NCBI RefSeq assembly: GCF_000735435.1
Contig: NZ_JMPP01000047.1
Coordinates: forward strand, 1-64,000
Direction: 5' to 3'
Source of the DNA: Klebsiella planticola ATCC 33531
Lineage (GTDB): Bacteria; Pseudomonadota; Gammaproteobacteria; Enterobacterales; Enterobacteriaceae
DNA length: 64,000 nt
Position numbers and translations under genes: made by a program. Positions within the stretch are counted from its first letter, which is position 1, and each line of letters opens with the position of its first letter. Positions 55,849-64,000 of the stretch are shown piece after piece. The notes beneath the pieces are model-generated. The model saw only the letters and a program-made list of their open reading frames with translations, was not told the DNA's origin and searched no databases.

Positions 55849-56631
55849 CTAAAGTGCTTTATATCGTGCGGCAGCTTCATCTTGCTTGATGTCAGAAAGC
55901 AGAGCCTGACGCGAAGCATCGAGGGTGTCCCAGCGTGAAGCATTATGTAACGGCGGGATGGTGACGAGCTCACGGCGATCAAAGCCAACCAGTGCGGCAT
56001 CCACCAACTCGCCCACTTCCATGAATTTTGCCGAGTTACTGATATCGATACCCGCACGGTCCCAAATTTCTGTGTAAGTGCCGGCAGGGAGCACCGCCTG
56101 GATATAAATGCCCTTAGACGACAGCTCTACATTCATTCCCTGGGACAGGAAAAGCACAAAGGCTTTGGTTGCGCCGTAAACCGTCATGGCAAATTCCGGG
56201 GCCAGGCCTACGACGGAACTGATATTAACGATCGAGCCTTCACCCGCCTGCACAAACCGTGGCGCCACGGCACTGGCCAGTCTGGTCAGGGCAGTGACGT
56301 TAAGCGCGATAAGGCTTTCTATCGATTCAGGCGTCTGCTCTGTAAAACTGCCAGACTGCGCGATACCCGCGTTATTGATAAGAATGCCAATCTGCGTGTC
56401 TTCACGCAGGCGGGCTTCGACCTGGGCTAAATCACTCGCTTGCGTGAGGTCGGCAGGCAAAACATCGACAGAAATGCCATTTTCCTGTCGCAGACGATCG
56501 GCCAGTATTTCTAACTTCGCTTTGTCACGTGCAACCAGAACAAGGTCGTGACCCCGGCGGGCAAACCGTTCAGCGTAGACAGCACCAATACCCGTGGAGG
56601 CACCTGTAATGAGAACTGAAACTTTAGTCAT
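55849..56631 (-). CDS. SDR-family oxidoreductase
   Basis: 260 residues. TGASTGIGAVYAERFARRG (cofactor), INNAGIAQSG, NISSVVGLAPEF (Ser) and YGATK (Tyr/Lys). Similar to DltE/YqjQ-like SDRs of unknown substrate. It lies 72 bp after the OYE gene and 132 bp before the next SDR start, in the same direction, inside the TetR-linked operon. Confidence 0.88.
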   Translation of the reverse strand: MTKVSVLITGASTGIGAVYAERFARRGHDLVLVARDKAKLEILADRLRQENGISVDVLPADLTQASDLAQVEARLREDTQIGILINNAGIAQSGSFTEQTPESIESLIALNVTALTRLASAVAPRFVQAGEGSIVNISSVVGLAPEFAMTVYGATKAFVLFLSQGMNVELSSKGIYIQAVLPAGTYTEIWDRAGIDISNSAKFMEVGELVDAALVGFDRRELVTIPPLHNASRWDTLDASRQALLSDIKQDEAAARYKAL

Positions 56632-56703
56632 GTTGATCTTCTTTAATAATGTGTAAACAGAATTCGCACTGCGCGATGTATGTAGAACCGTGACACCACA
56701 GAT

Positions 56704-57789
56704 CTACTTGCTGGTCTCGGCAAGCGACGGATAATCGGTGTAGCCTTGCGCGCCACCGCCATAAAGTGTTTCAGGATTGAGTGGGGCCAGAGGCGCGCCC
56801 GTCTTCAGTCTTTCGACCAGATCCGGATTGGAGATGAACGGGCGACCAAACGCGAACAGATCGGCTTTGCCTTGCGCAAGTTGAGTGGACGCCAGTGCCA
56901 GGTCATAGCCATTGTTGCCGATCCAGGTGTTTTTAAAGCGCCGGCGTAGTGCGTCGTAATCGAACGGTGATACATCTCGCGGGCCGCCCGTAGCACCTTC
57001 AACCACATGGAGGTACACAATACCTAATGCATCGAGTTGTTCAGCGAGGTAGTCATATTGTGGCTGCGGATCACTGCACGAAATCGCATTAGCAGGTGAA
57101 ACCGGTGAAATGCGTACGCCAGTGCGTTCTGCGCCGATCTCATCCTTTACGGCCGCCGTGACTTCCAGCAGCAGGCGCGCACGATTTTCGACAGAGCCGC
57201 CGTATTCATCATTACGCTGGTTTGCGCCATCTTTCAGGAATTGTTCCAGCAGATAACCATTTGCACCGTGGATCTCAACGCCGTCAAACCCGGCGGCAAT
57301 GGCATTGGCGGCAGCTTTTCTGAAATCGTCGATAATCCCCGGTATTTCCTGCAGCTCGAGCGCACGTGGTTCAGAGACGTCCGTAAAACCGTTGTTCACA
57401 AAGGTCTTGCTCCCGGCACGGATGGCGGACGGGGCGACCGGCGCCGCGCCACCCGGCTGTAAATCGACATGCGAAATTCGTCCTACATGCCATAACTGTA
57501 CAAATATGCGTCCACCTTTGGCATGCACCGCATCAGTCACTTTGCGCCAGCCATCGATTTGAGCCTGTGTATAGATACCCGGCGTATCCTGATAGCCCTG
57601 CGCCTGTGCGGAGATCTGCGTGGCTTCAGTAATCAACAAGCCTGCTGTTGCGCGCTGGGCATAGTAGGTCGCCGCCAGTTCGTTGGGAACCAAACCGGCT
57701 CCGGCCCGGTTACGCGTCAACGGTGCCATCACGATATGATTGGCAAGTGTTATTGGCCCGAGATCATAAGGTTGAAATAATGTCGTCAT
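56704..57789 (-). CDS. Old Yellow Enzyme family alkene reductase (NemA-like)
   Basis: Start at ATG 57789 (MTTLFQPYDLGPITL). 361 residues, close in plan to E. coli NemA: HIVMAPLTRNRAG, TEATQISAQAQGYQDTPG, VQLWHVGRISH, IHGANGYLLEQFLKDGANQR, DEYGGSVENRARL and ADLFAFGRPFISNPDL. It reduces N-ethylmaleimide-type enones, nitro compounds or quinones. First gene of the operon, divergent from a TetR gene; in E. coli nemA is likewise next to the TetR-family nemR. Confidence 0.93.
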   Translation of the reverse strand: MTTLFQPYDLGPITLANHIVMAPLTRNRAGAGLVPNELAATYYAQRATAGLLITEATQISAQAQGYQDTPGIYTQAQIDGWRKVTDAVHAKGGRIFVQLWHVGRISHVDLQPGGAAPVAPSAIRAGSKTFVNNGFTDVSEPRALELQEIPGIIDDFRKAAANAIAAGFDGVEIHGANGYLLEQFLKDGANQRNDEYGGSVENRARLLLEVTAAVKDEIGAERTGVRISPVSPANAISCSDPQPQYDYLAEQLDALGIVYLHVVEGATGGPRDVSPFDYDALRRRFKNTWIGNNGYDLALASTQLAQGKADLFAFGRPFISNPDLVERLKTGAPLAPLNPETLYGGGAQGYTDYPSLAETSK

Positions 57790-57830
57790 GTTTATTCTCT
57801 TGCTAAGTGGTGAGTCAAAGGTCAATTTAA

Positions 57831-57882
57831 TGATGATGATCATAATCTATAAAGTCAACTGGTTTGATTATGATCATCATCA
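57831..57882. promoter_or_regulatory. Perfect inverted repeat, probable TetR operator
   Basis: Two 17-bp arms, TGATGATGATCATAATC and GATTATGATCATCATCA, are exact reverse complements separated by 18 bp. Each arm contains the palindrome ATGATCAT, with centres 34 bp apart. The element lies between the divergent OYE and TetR starts (42 bp and 41 bp away), so binding would cover both promoters. Confidence 0.8.
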
Positions 57883-57922
57883 ATGTATACTTAGACCCTA
57901 TTTTTGAGTGAGGTAGCAAAGC

Positions 57923-58471
57923 ATGAAAGTGTCAAAAGAGCAGGTTCGGGAAAACCGGACACGCATTGTTGAAACGGCTTCAAAACTTTTTCGTGAACGC
58001 GGTTTTGACGGCGTGGGCGTTGCGGAACTGATGTCAGCGGCAGGGTTAACCCACGGCGGTTTCTATAAGCACTTTGGCTCTAAGGCTGATCTGATGGCGG
58101 AGGCAATGCACTGCGGTTTTACGCGTTCTGCAGAAAGCACGGCAGGTGTGGACCGGGAAAAATTTATTGAATACTACCTCTCCCGACCCCATCGCGATGA
58201 TATGGGAAAGGGCTGCGTGATGTCGGCACTTGGTGCTGATACAGCCCGGCAGTCTGAATCAATCAGGGAGACGTTTGCGGCCGGAATTGAACGTCAGTTG
58301 GCGGTTTTAGAAAATGAACATGAAACGCGCGCAGACCTGATAGATACCATCGCGCATCTTGTCGGCGCTCTGGTACTGTCTCGTGCATGCCCGGATAATT
58401 CCGCTCTGGCTGATGAAATTCTGGATGTGTGCCGCACACGTCTTATCAGCCATGACGCCCGTAAGGATTGA
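57923..58471 (+). CDS. TetR-family transcriptional regulator
   Basis: 182 residues. HTH: TRIVETASKLFRERGFDGVG, then VAELMSAAGLTHGGFYKHFG (residues about 14-56), with an all-helical ligand domain. Cys residues in GKGCVMSALG and RACPDN could sense electrophiles, as NemR does, but this is inference. It is divergent from the OYE operon across the 17-bp inverted repeat, hence probably its repressor and its own. Confidence 0.92.
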   Translation: MKVSKEQVRENRTRIVETASKLFRERGFDGVGVAELMSAAGLTHGGFYKHFGSKADLMAEAMHCGFTRSAESTAGVDREKFIEYYLSRPHRDDMGKGCVMSALGADTARQSESIRETFAAGIERQLAVLENEHETRADLIDTIAHLVGALVLSRACPDNSALADEILDVCRTRLISHDARKD

Positions 58472-58522
58472 ACTTGCTGTTACGGAAAATTATCCTGTGG
58501 TGTGAATTTAAATAAATCGCCA

Positions 58523-58548
58523 ACGTCTACTCCTGGCACAGAGCAGCC
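58523..58548. repeat. Dispersed hairpin repeat, degenerate copy 11
   Basis: ACGTCTACTCCTGGCACAGA followed by GCAGCC, 51 bp past the TetR stop in the convergent gap with an SDR gene. The rest of the 299-bp gap has no gene. Confidence 0.5.
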
Positions 58549-58770
58549 GTTCTGACCGAACGTGGTCATAAGAACGAAGTTATGCGCAAATTTTGTTGGC
58601 GATGGTGAAGTGATTTGCGAACGGTCGCTATGCTTTGCGAAATAATAAAACCCATCAAGAATGGCTGGTGCCGTATTGTGCGCTGTCACACTGTGACGTT
58701 AAAACTGCGTGACGCCAGCCGTCCATTGAAAATCCGCCGCCTCGGGGGATTTGACGGTGTGATATCAGCT

Positions 58771-59520
58771 TTAAATCTGCGCCATACCGCCGTCAACAAA
58801 CAGTTCTATAGCATTGATAAAACTGGCGGCATCAGACGCCAGAAACGCAACGACTTTGCCGACTTCCGCTGGCTCACCAATCCGGCCTAACGGAACCTGC
58901 GCCGCCAGTGCATCAAACAGGCCCTGACGCTGTTCCTCGGCAACCAGCCCCCCTAATCCAGGCGTTTTGACCGGACCCGGACTCACGACATTCACCCGAA
59001 TACCACGCCCCTGCAAGTCCAGCGCCCATGAGCGAGCAAAGTTTCGCACTGCGGCTTTGCTGGCGCTATACACGCTAAAGTTAGCCGTCCCTTTTACCGA
59101 AACGGTGGAAGCGGTGAGGATAATGGATGAACCGGCACCAAGCAGTGGCAGTGCTTTCTGGACGGTGAATAATACTCCGCGAACATTCGTCCCGAAAATC
59201 CGGTCAAAATGTTCTTCGGTTATGGCGCCCAGTGCCAGCATATCTCCGCCACCGGCGTTAGCAAACAAAATGTCCAGACGCCCCGACTCTTCTGCAATCT
59301 GTGCGTAAACCTTATCCAGGTCCTCAAGACGGGAGACATCGGCCCGAATCCCCTTAGCCGACGTGCCGATCAACGCGATGGCCGCATCAAGTTCCTGCTG
59401 ACGACGTCCGGTGATGTAGACTTTTGCCCCCTGCGCCGCCAGTTCCTGAGCACTGGCAAGACCGATTCCTGTGCTGCCGCCCGTGACCAGGGCAATTTTG
59501 TCTGAAAGTGGTTTACTCAT
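58771..59520 (-). CDS. SDR-family oxidoreductase
   Basis: 249 residues. TGGSTGIGLASAQELAAQGA, NAG as FANAGGGDM, Ser in LTASTVSVKG, YSASK, and the C-terminal DGGMAQI. Glucose/ribitol-dehydrogenase-like group; substrate unknown. It is divergent from a LysR gene 132 bp away, the probable regulator. Confidence 0.9.
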   Translation of the reverse strand: MSKPLSDKIALVTGGSTGIGLASAQELAAQGAKVYITGRRQQELDAAIALIGTSAKGIRADVSRLEDLDKVYAQIAEESGRLDILFANAGGGDMLALGAITEEHFDRIFGTNVRGVLFTVQKALPLLGAGSSIILTASTVSVKGTANFSVYSASKAAVRNFARSWALDLQGRGIRVNVVSPGPVKTPGLGGLVAEEQRQGLFDALAAQVPLGRIGEPAEVGKVVAFLASDAASFINAIELFVDGGMAQI

Positions 59521-59652
59521 TATTCATATCCTCGGCGTTGTTTCGAATTGGCCGTCATTCAGCCTGTGAACACACTCTAGCCGCAGAGAAATTATTGATA
59601 AATTAGCAAAGATGGAAAACACTCTTTCTACAGGTGAATAATCACATACCTC

Positions 59653-60579
59653 ATGGAGAAACAGAATGTGGATCAGTTAATGGCTATGCGTGCGTTTACT
59701 CGGGTGGTGGAAACCGGCAACTTTACGCGGGCAGCGGATTCACTGAACCTGCCGAATGCCACATTAAGTAAGCTGGTTAAATCACTGGAGGCCCACCTCG
59801 GCGTGCGTCTTTTACATCGTACGACCCGGCGCGTCGTCGCAACGCCAGAGGGTCAGGACTATTATGAAAAAGCCTCGCGGGTACTCATTGATATTGAGGA
59901 GATAGACACTTCGTTTAGCACCTCGCAGATCAAACCTAAAGGGTATCTGCGTATTGATGTCGGCGGTTCTACCGCACGTGAAGTCCTGATCCCGGCGTTA
60001 CCGGATTTTTTGCAGCGCTATCCGGAAATCAAAATCGATTTAGGCGTGTCCGACAGGCCGGTGGATCTTATTAGCGGAAATGTGGACTGTGTAATCCGTG
60101 GTGGCTCTCTCGATGACTCATCGTTGATCGCCCGTCATATTGGTGATGCCGCGATGGTGACCTGCGCTACGTCGGGATACCTGAAAGCCGCTGGCGTACC
60201 TGCGCATCCGGATGAATTAAGAAATGGACATAAGCTGGTAAGCTATTTGTCTCCGCTGACGGGCAGAGCCTTTCCTTTTCGCTTTATTGTAGAAGGTGAA
60301 ATGCGGGAGATGAAGACGCAGCATTACATCGGGGTTAACGAAAGTAATGCGCATTTGGCTGCGGCCGTGGCCGGGATGGGAATTATCCAGACCTTTTGCT
60401 ATGCGGCGAAAGATGAACTGAACAACGGCACACTTGTTGAGATCCTACAGGCATGGCGTCCCGCGAGTTATCCTTTTTATGTCGTCTATCCGCAGAACAG
60501 GTACATGACGCACCGGTTACGAGTGTTTATTGACTGGCTAACCGAGGTATTCCCAGCGGCACTGCGCGGTTACCGATAA
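59653..60579 (+). CDS. LysR-family transcriptional regulator (CrgA-like)
   Basis: 308 residues: MRAFTRVVETGNFTRAADSL and LPNATLSKLVKSLEAHLGVR form the HTH, then wing LLHRTTRRVVATPEG and an effector domain. Divergent from the SDR gene at 58771. Its 3' end is convergent with the broken gst gene. Confidence 0.9.
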   Translation: MEKQNVDQLMAMRAFTRVVETGNFTRAADSLNLPNATLSKLVKSLEAHLGVRLLHRTTRRVVATPEGQDYYEKASRVLIDIEEIDTSFSTSQIKPKGYLRIDVGGSTAREVLIPALPDFLQRYPEIKIDLGVSDRPVDLISGNVDCVIRGGSLDDSSLIARHIGDAAMVTCATSGYLKAAGVPAHPDELRNGHKLVSYLSPLTGRAFPFRFIVEGEMREMKTQHYIGVNESNAHLAAAVAGMGIIQTFCYAAKDELNNGTLVEILQAWRPASYPFYVVYPQNRYMTHRLRVFIDWLTEVFPAALRGYR

Positions 60580-60629
60580 ACATACCTCTGACGATCCAGA
60601 GGGGCGCAAAAAATACACCAATTGCTCTT

Positions 60630-61233
60630 CTATTGATACAGCGGCTTGTACACTTTCCCTTTTCGCAAGTGCAGCTTTCCACGCTGAAGCCCCTCAAAAA
60701 TCGCCTCAGAGACTGATGCATTGATGATGGAGAAGTAACGGAAAACAGGAGCCTGGACCGCATCAACCATACTGAATTCGGCACCAGAGAAATAAGGTCC
60801 GAGGCTCAATTCAGATTCAATACGTTCAAGCTGCTCACGTAACACCGCGCGTTTGCTGTCTGCAATGGCCTGATCCGTCGCATTTAAAAATTGCCACGCA
60901 TTTCCAGGCATTGATGTAGAGAACTCGATCCATGCGCGCTGTCTGGCTCTTACTAATGCATCGTCAGCATACATCGAATCACCGTCCTGTGTTTCATTAA
61001 GGTACTCGCAGATCACCATGCTCTCGAAAATAAGAGCACCGTCACCATTTTCCTGACGCACTTTAAGTAGCGGCACCTTGCCAGTGGGTAACAGAGCAAG
61101 AAACCAGTCAGGTTTTGCCGATAAGCCTATTGACGCGTTCAAATAGCACATTTTTCTCGAGAAGAACGATCGCTGAACGCTGCACAAAGGGACACAGTGG
61201 GTGGCTAATAAGTGTCAGGTCACAGGTAGACAT
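60630..61233 (-). pseudogene. Glutathione S-transferase gene, frameshifted
   Basis: Translation from ATG 61233 gives MSTCDLTLISHPLCPFVQRS and then LLEKNVLFERVN, a normal GST N-terminus with an active-site Cys (LCPF). That frame runs into a stop. The rest of the protein (LSAKPDWFLALLPTGKVPLL, FESMVICEYLNE, and the helical domain to 60630) continues in another frame. The shift lies near 61123-61130, where about two bases seem to be missing. It is either a pseudogene or a sequencing error. It is downstream of, and in the same direction as, the SDR at 61313. Confidence 0.82.
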
Positions 61234-61312
61234 CTCAGACTCCAGATAAAAAGATAGCCCGCCGCTGTAAAAGGTGACGGGCTTGATGAATTGGAAATTT
61301 CATTCTGGTGGC

Positions 61313-62059
61313 TTAGATTGAAACGCCGCCGTCGATGATGATTTCTGAACCCACAGTCCAGGCAGACGCATCAGATGCAAAATAAAGAACCGCTTGTGCG
61401 ACTTCCTGAGGCTTTCCAAAACGGCCGGCAGGGATGGTTGCAACGATATTTTTCATCACTTGATCATGATATTCCTCTGGGATCCCCGCCTTATCGTAAA
61501 GCGGAGTATTAACAGGGCCAGGGCTCACTGCGTTGATACGGATCCCACGAGAAAGTAACTCGTTGGAAAGCGTTTTCGACATGTTCAGTAATGCTGCTTT
61601 GGTGGAGCCATAAACTGATGAGTTCACTGGTCCCGTGTGAGCATTAATAGAGGTATTAAATACCACTGATGCAGAGCTCGTGAACACTGGCAGCAGCGCC
61701 TGCATCAGGAAGTAAGGACCTTTAACATTGATAGCATAAATGAGGTCGAACTGCTCTTCTGTCCATACCTCAATTGGCATATACAGTGATATACCCGCAT
61801 TCAGGAAAGCAATATCCAGTTGTCCAAAGTGTTCCTGAACTGTCTGAGCCAGAGCTTTCTGTGCGTTAACATCAGCGGAATCAGCGCTCACGACTAACAC
61901 ATCATTACCCAGTTCTACTTTAGCCTTTGCGATAGAATCAGGGTTAACACCAGTAACAATTACGCGTGCACCTTCTGCAACAAACAGCTTCGCTGTTTCA
62001 AGACCAATACCACTTGTTCCACCCGTAATCAGTGCGCGTTTACCTTGTAATCTGGACAT
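61313..62059 (-). CDS. SDR-family oxidoreductase
   Basis: Start at ATG 62059 (MSRLQGKRALITGGTSGIG), 8 bp after AGGAG. 248 residues. NAG as LNAGISLY, Ser in NTSINAHTG, YGSTK and DGGVSI at the end: classical SDR. It is divergent from a LysR gene 137 bp away. The gst pseudogene follows it 79 bp downstream, so the original unit was SDR-gst. Confidence 0.9.
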   Translation of the reverse strand: MSRLQGKRALITGGTSGIGLETAKLFVAEGARVIVTGVNPDSIAKAKVELGNDVLVVSADSADVNAQKALAQTVQEHFGQLDIAFLNAGISLYMPIEVWTEEQFDLIYAINVKGPYFLMQALLPVFTSSASVVFNTSINAHTGPVNSSVYGSTKAALLNMSKTLSNELLSRGIRINAVSPGPVNTPLYDKAGIPEEYHDQVMKNIVATIPAGRFGKPQEVAQAVLYFASDASAWTVGSEIIIDGGVSI

Positions 62060-62196
62060 CTGAAAATCTCCTGTTGGCTTTAACAACCGATCGGCGAATG
62101 ACCGATTTGATAGCCACTATATGCTCATGCTTTTAGAGTGATAAGATTGTATTTTTAAATATGTTTCATGCATTAAATGCATAAGTGGGCCATAGA

Positions 62197-63099
62197 ATGG
62201 ATAGATTACTTTTGATGACATGCTTTGTCCGTACAGCTGAAACAGGCAGCTTTTCCGCAGCCGGCAGGGATTTAGGCTTAGGGCAACCGAACGTAAGTCG
62301 TCATGTTGCAACCCTCGAAGAGCATTTGCAGACCAGATTACTTCACAGATCAACCCGCAAGCTTTCCCTGACTCCTGAAGGAGAACGTTATTATCTGGAA
62401 GCAAGGCGTATTCTGGAAGCCGTCGAAGAGTCAGAGTCTTCTTTCAGAGGAAATGTTACACCCACAGGGCTATTACGTGTTGCCTGCCCCACAGCACTGG
62501 CTCATACATTCTTAGTCCCGCACATCTCAGATTTTTTAGAACGCTACCCTGAGCTAACACTCGATCTACAGATTAATGACCGCTATATCAATCTTGTTGA
62601 TGAAGGAGCTGAGCTGGCAATCCGCATTGGACACCTGGAGGACAGTGCTATGCGTGTCCGCAGACTTGGCATGTTTGAGCGAGTCTGTGTTGCCAGTAAC
62701 AAGTACTTAGCAAAACATGGAACTCCTCATACCCCCGAAGATTTAAAAAAACATGATTGTTTGATCTATACCTTGCTAACAACAGGAGCTACCTGGAGAT
62801 TTCAGGATATCAATGTTCCTGTTTCTGGTCGGCTCAGGGTCAATTCACCGCAAGCAGTACAGAAATTTGTCAATGCAGGGATTGGGATCGCACAGGGCCC
62901 GGAATGGCTGTTCAAGGAGGGACTGGAAAATGGCAACTTACAATTATTACTGACTGATTACACTGCATCGCCCGTTCCCATTCAGGCCGTTTATGTTGCT
63001 AGTCGACTTTTACCAAAACGGGCGATTGTGTTCATGGATTTTGTTGCTGAGATTTTTGAAAAAAATCCCGACTTCAAAGTTCAGAATTCAATGAAATGA
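62197..63099 (+). CDS. LysR-family transcriptional regulator (CrgA-like)
   Basis: Start at ATG 62197 (MDRLLLMTCF); a GTG at 62185 is less likely. 300 residues: SFSAAGRDLGLGQPNVSRHV HTH, LLHRSTRKLSLTPEG wing, effector domain. Divergent from the SDR gene at 61313, its likely target. More AT-rich than the glg genes. A repeat copy whose second hairpin looks like a terminator follows. Confidence 0.9.
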   Translation: MDRLLLMTCFVRTAETGSFSAAGRDLGLGQPNVSRHVATLEEHLQTRLLHRSTRKLSLTPEGERYYLEARRILEAVEESESSFRGNVTPTGLLRVACPTALAHTFLVPHISDFLERYPELTLDLQINDRYINLVDEGAELAIRIGHLEDSAMRVRRLGMFERVCVASNKYLAKHGTPHTPEDLKKHDCLIYTLLTTGATWRFQDINVPVSGRLRVNSPQAVQKFVNAGIGIAQGPEWLFKEGLENGNLQLLLTDYTASPVPIQAVYVASRLLPKRAIVFMDFVAEIFEKNPDFKVQNSMK

Positions 63100-63155
63100 A
63101 CCTGAGATAACGAACTGACATGTTCCCCAATAATTAATGCAGTGTAGCGCTAGCA

Positions 63156-63226
63156 ATGTCTGCTTTTGGCACACAGCGGACGAGCTAACTGAGATAAAGG
63201 TCCGCTTCGAGCAAGAAACGGACCTT
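63156..63226 (+). repeat. Dispersed hairpin repeat, full-length copy 12, with terminator-like second hairpin
   Basis: First hairpin GTCTGCTTTTGGCACACAGC..GGAC, linker GAGCTAACTGAG, then AAGGTCCG / CGGACCTT (63197-63204 with 63219-63226), an 8-bp stem after the LysR stop. This copy suggests that the repeat can act as a transcription terminator. Confidence 0.7.
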
Positions 63227-63353
63227 TGTCATCCTGGCGTAAAATTCGCCACGTGGTCAGATGATAGCAATACCTCTTTCTGAGGGTTGTCATGAAAAGT
63301 TTTGCACGTTCGGTTTTCTACAGGCCCGGCAGACTGCCGGTCCAATAGAGGGA

Positions 63354-64000
63354 TTATTTCAGTTCCAGTGCTCTTATCACCCCGGCAATATCCGCAATAT
63401 CCCCCGCCGACAGTGGCTGAAGAGGTCGAGGCAAACAATCCGTGTCAGTCAGCCCAAGCACGCCTGCGGCGGCGGCAATAACCCGGATACTTCCTCTATG
63501 TTTACGGAAAAGCGCCCACAAAGGCTCAAGGCGGGTTGTCAGGGCCGTGACGCGCTCATGCTCGTTCGCCGCCGCGGCTTCAGTGATTTGTTTCGCCGTC
63601 TCCGGGAACAAACCGCCGCTCACGGAGTACCAGACTTCGCAGCCGGCGTTTAATCCCAGCCCGGCATAAGCATCTCCACTGATACCGATGGTTACGCCAG
63701 GGCGCAAATGTTGACGCAACGCCCCTACCCGCTCAGCCGCTGCTGCCGGGCTATCAGGGACGCCCGGGATCTTAAGCGAACGCACACCCTCCAGTGATGA
63801 GAGAAGGCCATGCAGTTCATCCGTAAAGGTAAAATGCGTGGTGCCCGGATTATCATAGATGCATACCGGTACAGACACATGCCGGGTAACGGTCTCAAAG
63901 AGTGCGAAGACTTCTTCGTCACGGAGCGACTGGTAGCTAACCGCCGGGAGCAGCAAGGCATCTGCGCCTGCCGCTTGCGCATCGTCTGACAGATGCAGGA
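63354..64000 (-). CDS. DapA-family (dihydrodipicolinate synthase-like) aldolase, C-terminal part
   Basis: Class I aldolase/lyase of the DapA/NAL/KDG family; the N-terminus lies beyond the window end, and the 215 codons present stay open to the edge. The Tyr region is VCIYDNPGTTHF and the Schiff-base Lys is in RSLKIPG, at the usual spacing. SGDAYAGLGLNAGCEVWYSV is the expected glycine-rich C-terminal strand region. The specific substrate cannot be told; its neighbours outside the window would decide. The gap to the LysR gene contains the repeat copy and a CCGGCA..TGCCGG hairpin near 63330. Confidence 0.85.
   Translation of the reverse strand, partial: LHLSDDAQAAGADALLLPAVSYQSLRDEEVFALFETVTRHVSVPVCIYDNPGTTHFTFTDELHGLLSSLEGVRSLKIPGVPDSPAAAAERVGALRQHLRPGVTIGISGDAYAGLGLNAGCEVWYSVSGGLFPETAKQITEAAAANEHERVTALTTRLEPLWALFRKHRGSIRVIAAAAGVLGLTDTDCLPRPLQPLSAGDIADIAGVIRALELK

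Overview
The window looks like chromosomal DNA of an enterobacterium (family Enterobacteriaceae). The GlgB, GlgC, GlgA, GlgP and Pgm products are colinear with and very close to the E. coli proteins as I remember them, and the remaining genes (BrnQ, AaeXAB-like and EmrAB-like pumps, beta-class GST, many LysR regulators) fit that family. I cannot name the genus from sequence alone. No rRNA, tRNA or CRISPR array was seen.

Layout. (1) 1-8360, minus strand: a glycogen operon glgB-glgC-glgA-glgP-pgm. It lacks glgX and carries pgm at its 3' end, and its GlgC has Ile where E. coli GlgC has the fructose-1,6-bisphosphate activator residue Lys39. (2) 8361-9503: gene-poor DNA with a decayed IS200/IS605-type transposase. 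(3) 9504-31000: small regulator-plus-enzyme or regulator-plus-transporter modules: tautomerase/HxlR, GST/LysR, SnoaL-like, SDR-OYE/LysR, RidA-DauR-like-PhzF-BrnQ, GNAT, a seven-TM AraC protein, an exported hydrolase, a TonB-C-like protein, LysR/isochorismatase-pirin-OYE, LysE, and LysR/MFS. (4) 31326-35763: an HxlR-EmrA-EmrB-FabF-like operon, which reads like efflux plus a duplicated drug target. (5) 36243-48036: an AraC/alcohol dehydrogenase pair, then an exported redox cluster: two or three secreted alpha/beta hydrolases, a Tat-type aldo/keto reductase, a two-component system, a Sec-type and a Tat-type flavodoxin, a DUF4405 cytochrome-like membrane protein, a secreted cupin and a secreted carboxymuconolactone-decarboxylase-like protein. 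Three promoters in this cluster share the box TGTCAG-N5-CGTCAG, which I propose is the response regulator's site. (6) 48226-53272: an APH(6)-like kinase and an FUSC-DUF1656-HlyD pump with a divergent AraC regulator. (7) 53469-62197: electrophile or carbonyl-reduction operons (OYE-SDR-SDR-4TM-MDR under a TetR with a perfect 17-bp inverted repeat; SDR/LysR; SDR-gst/LysR, where gst is frameshifted). (8) The right edge holds a partial DapA-family aldolase.

A dispersed hairpin repeat (core GTCCGC-N3-TGGCAC-N2-AGCGGAC, often with a second GTCCGCT..AGCGGA hairpin) recurs about a dozen times between 10.3 and 63.2 kb. Most copies sit just past gene 3' ends in convergent gaps, and none was found in the glycogen operon.

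The best candidates for undescribed biology are the exported flavodoxin/AKR/CMD/cupin system with its own two-component regulon, and the EmrAB-FabF module.
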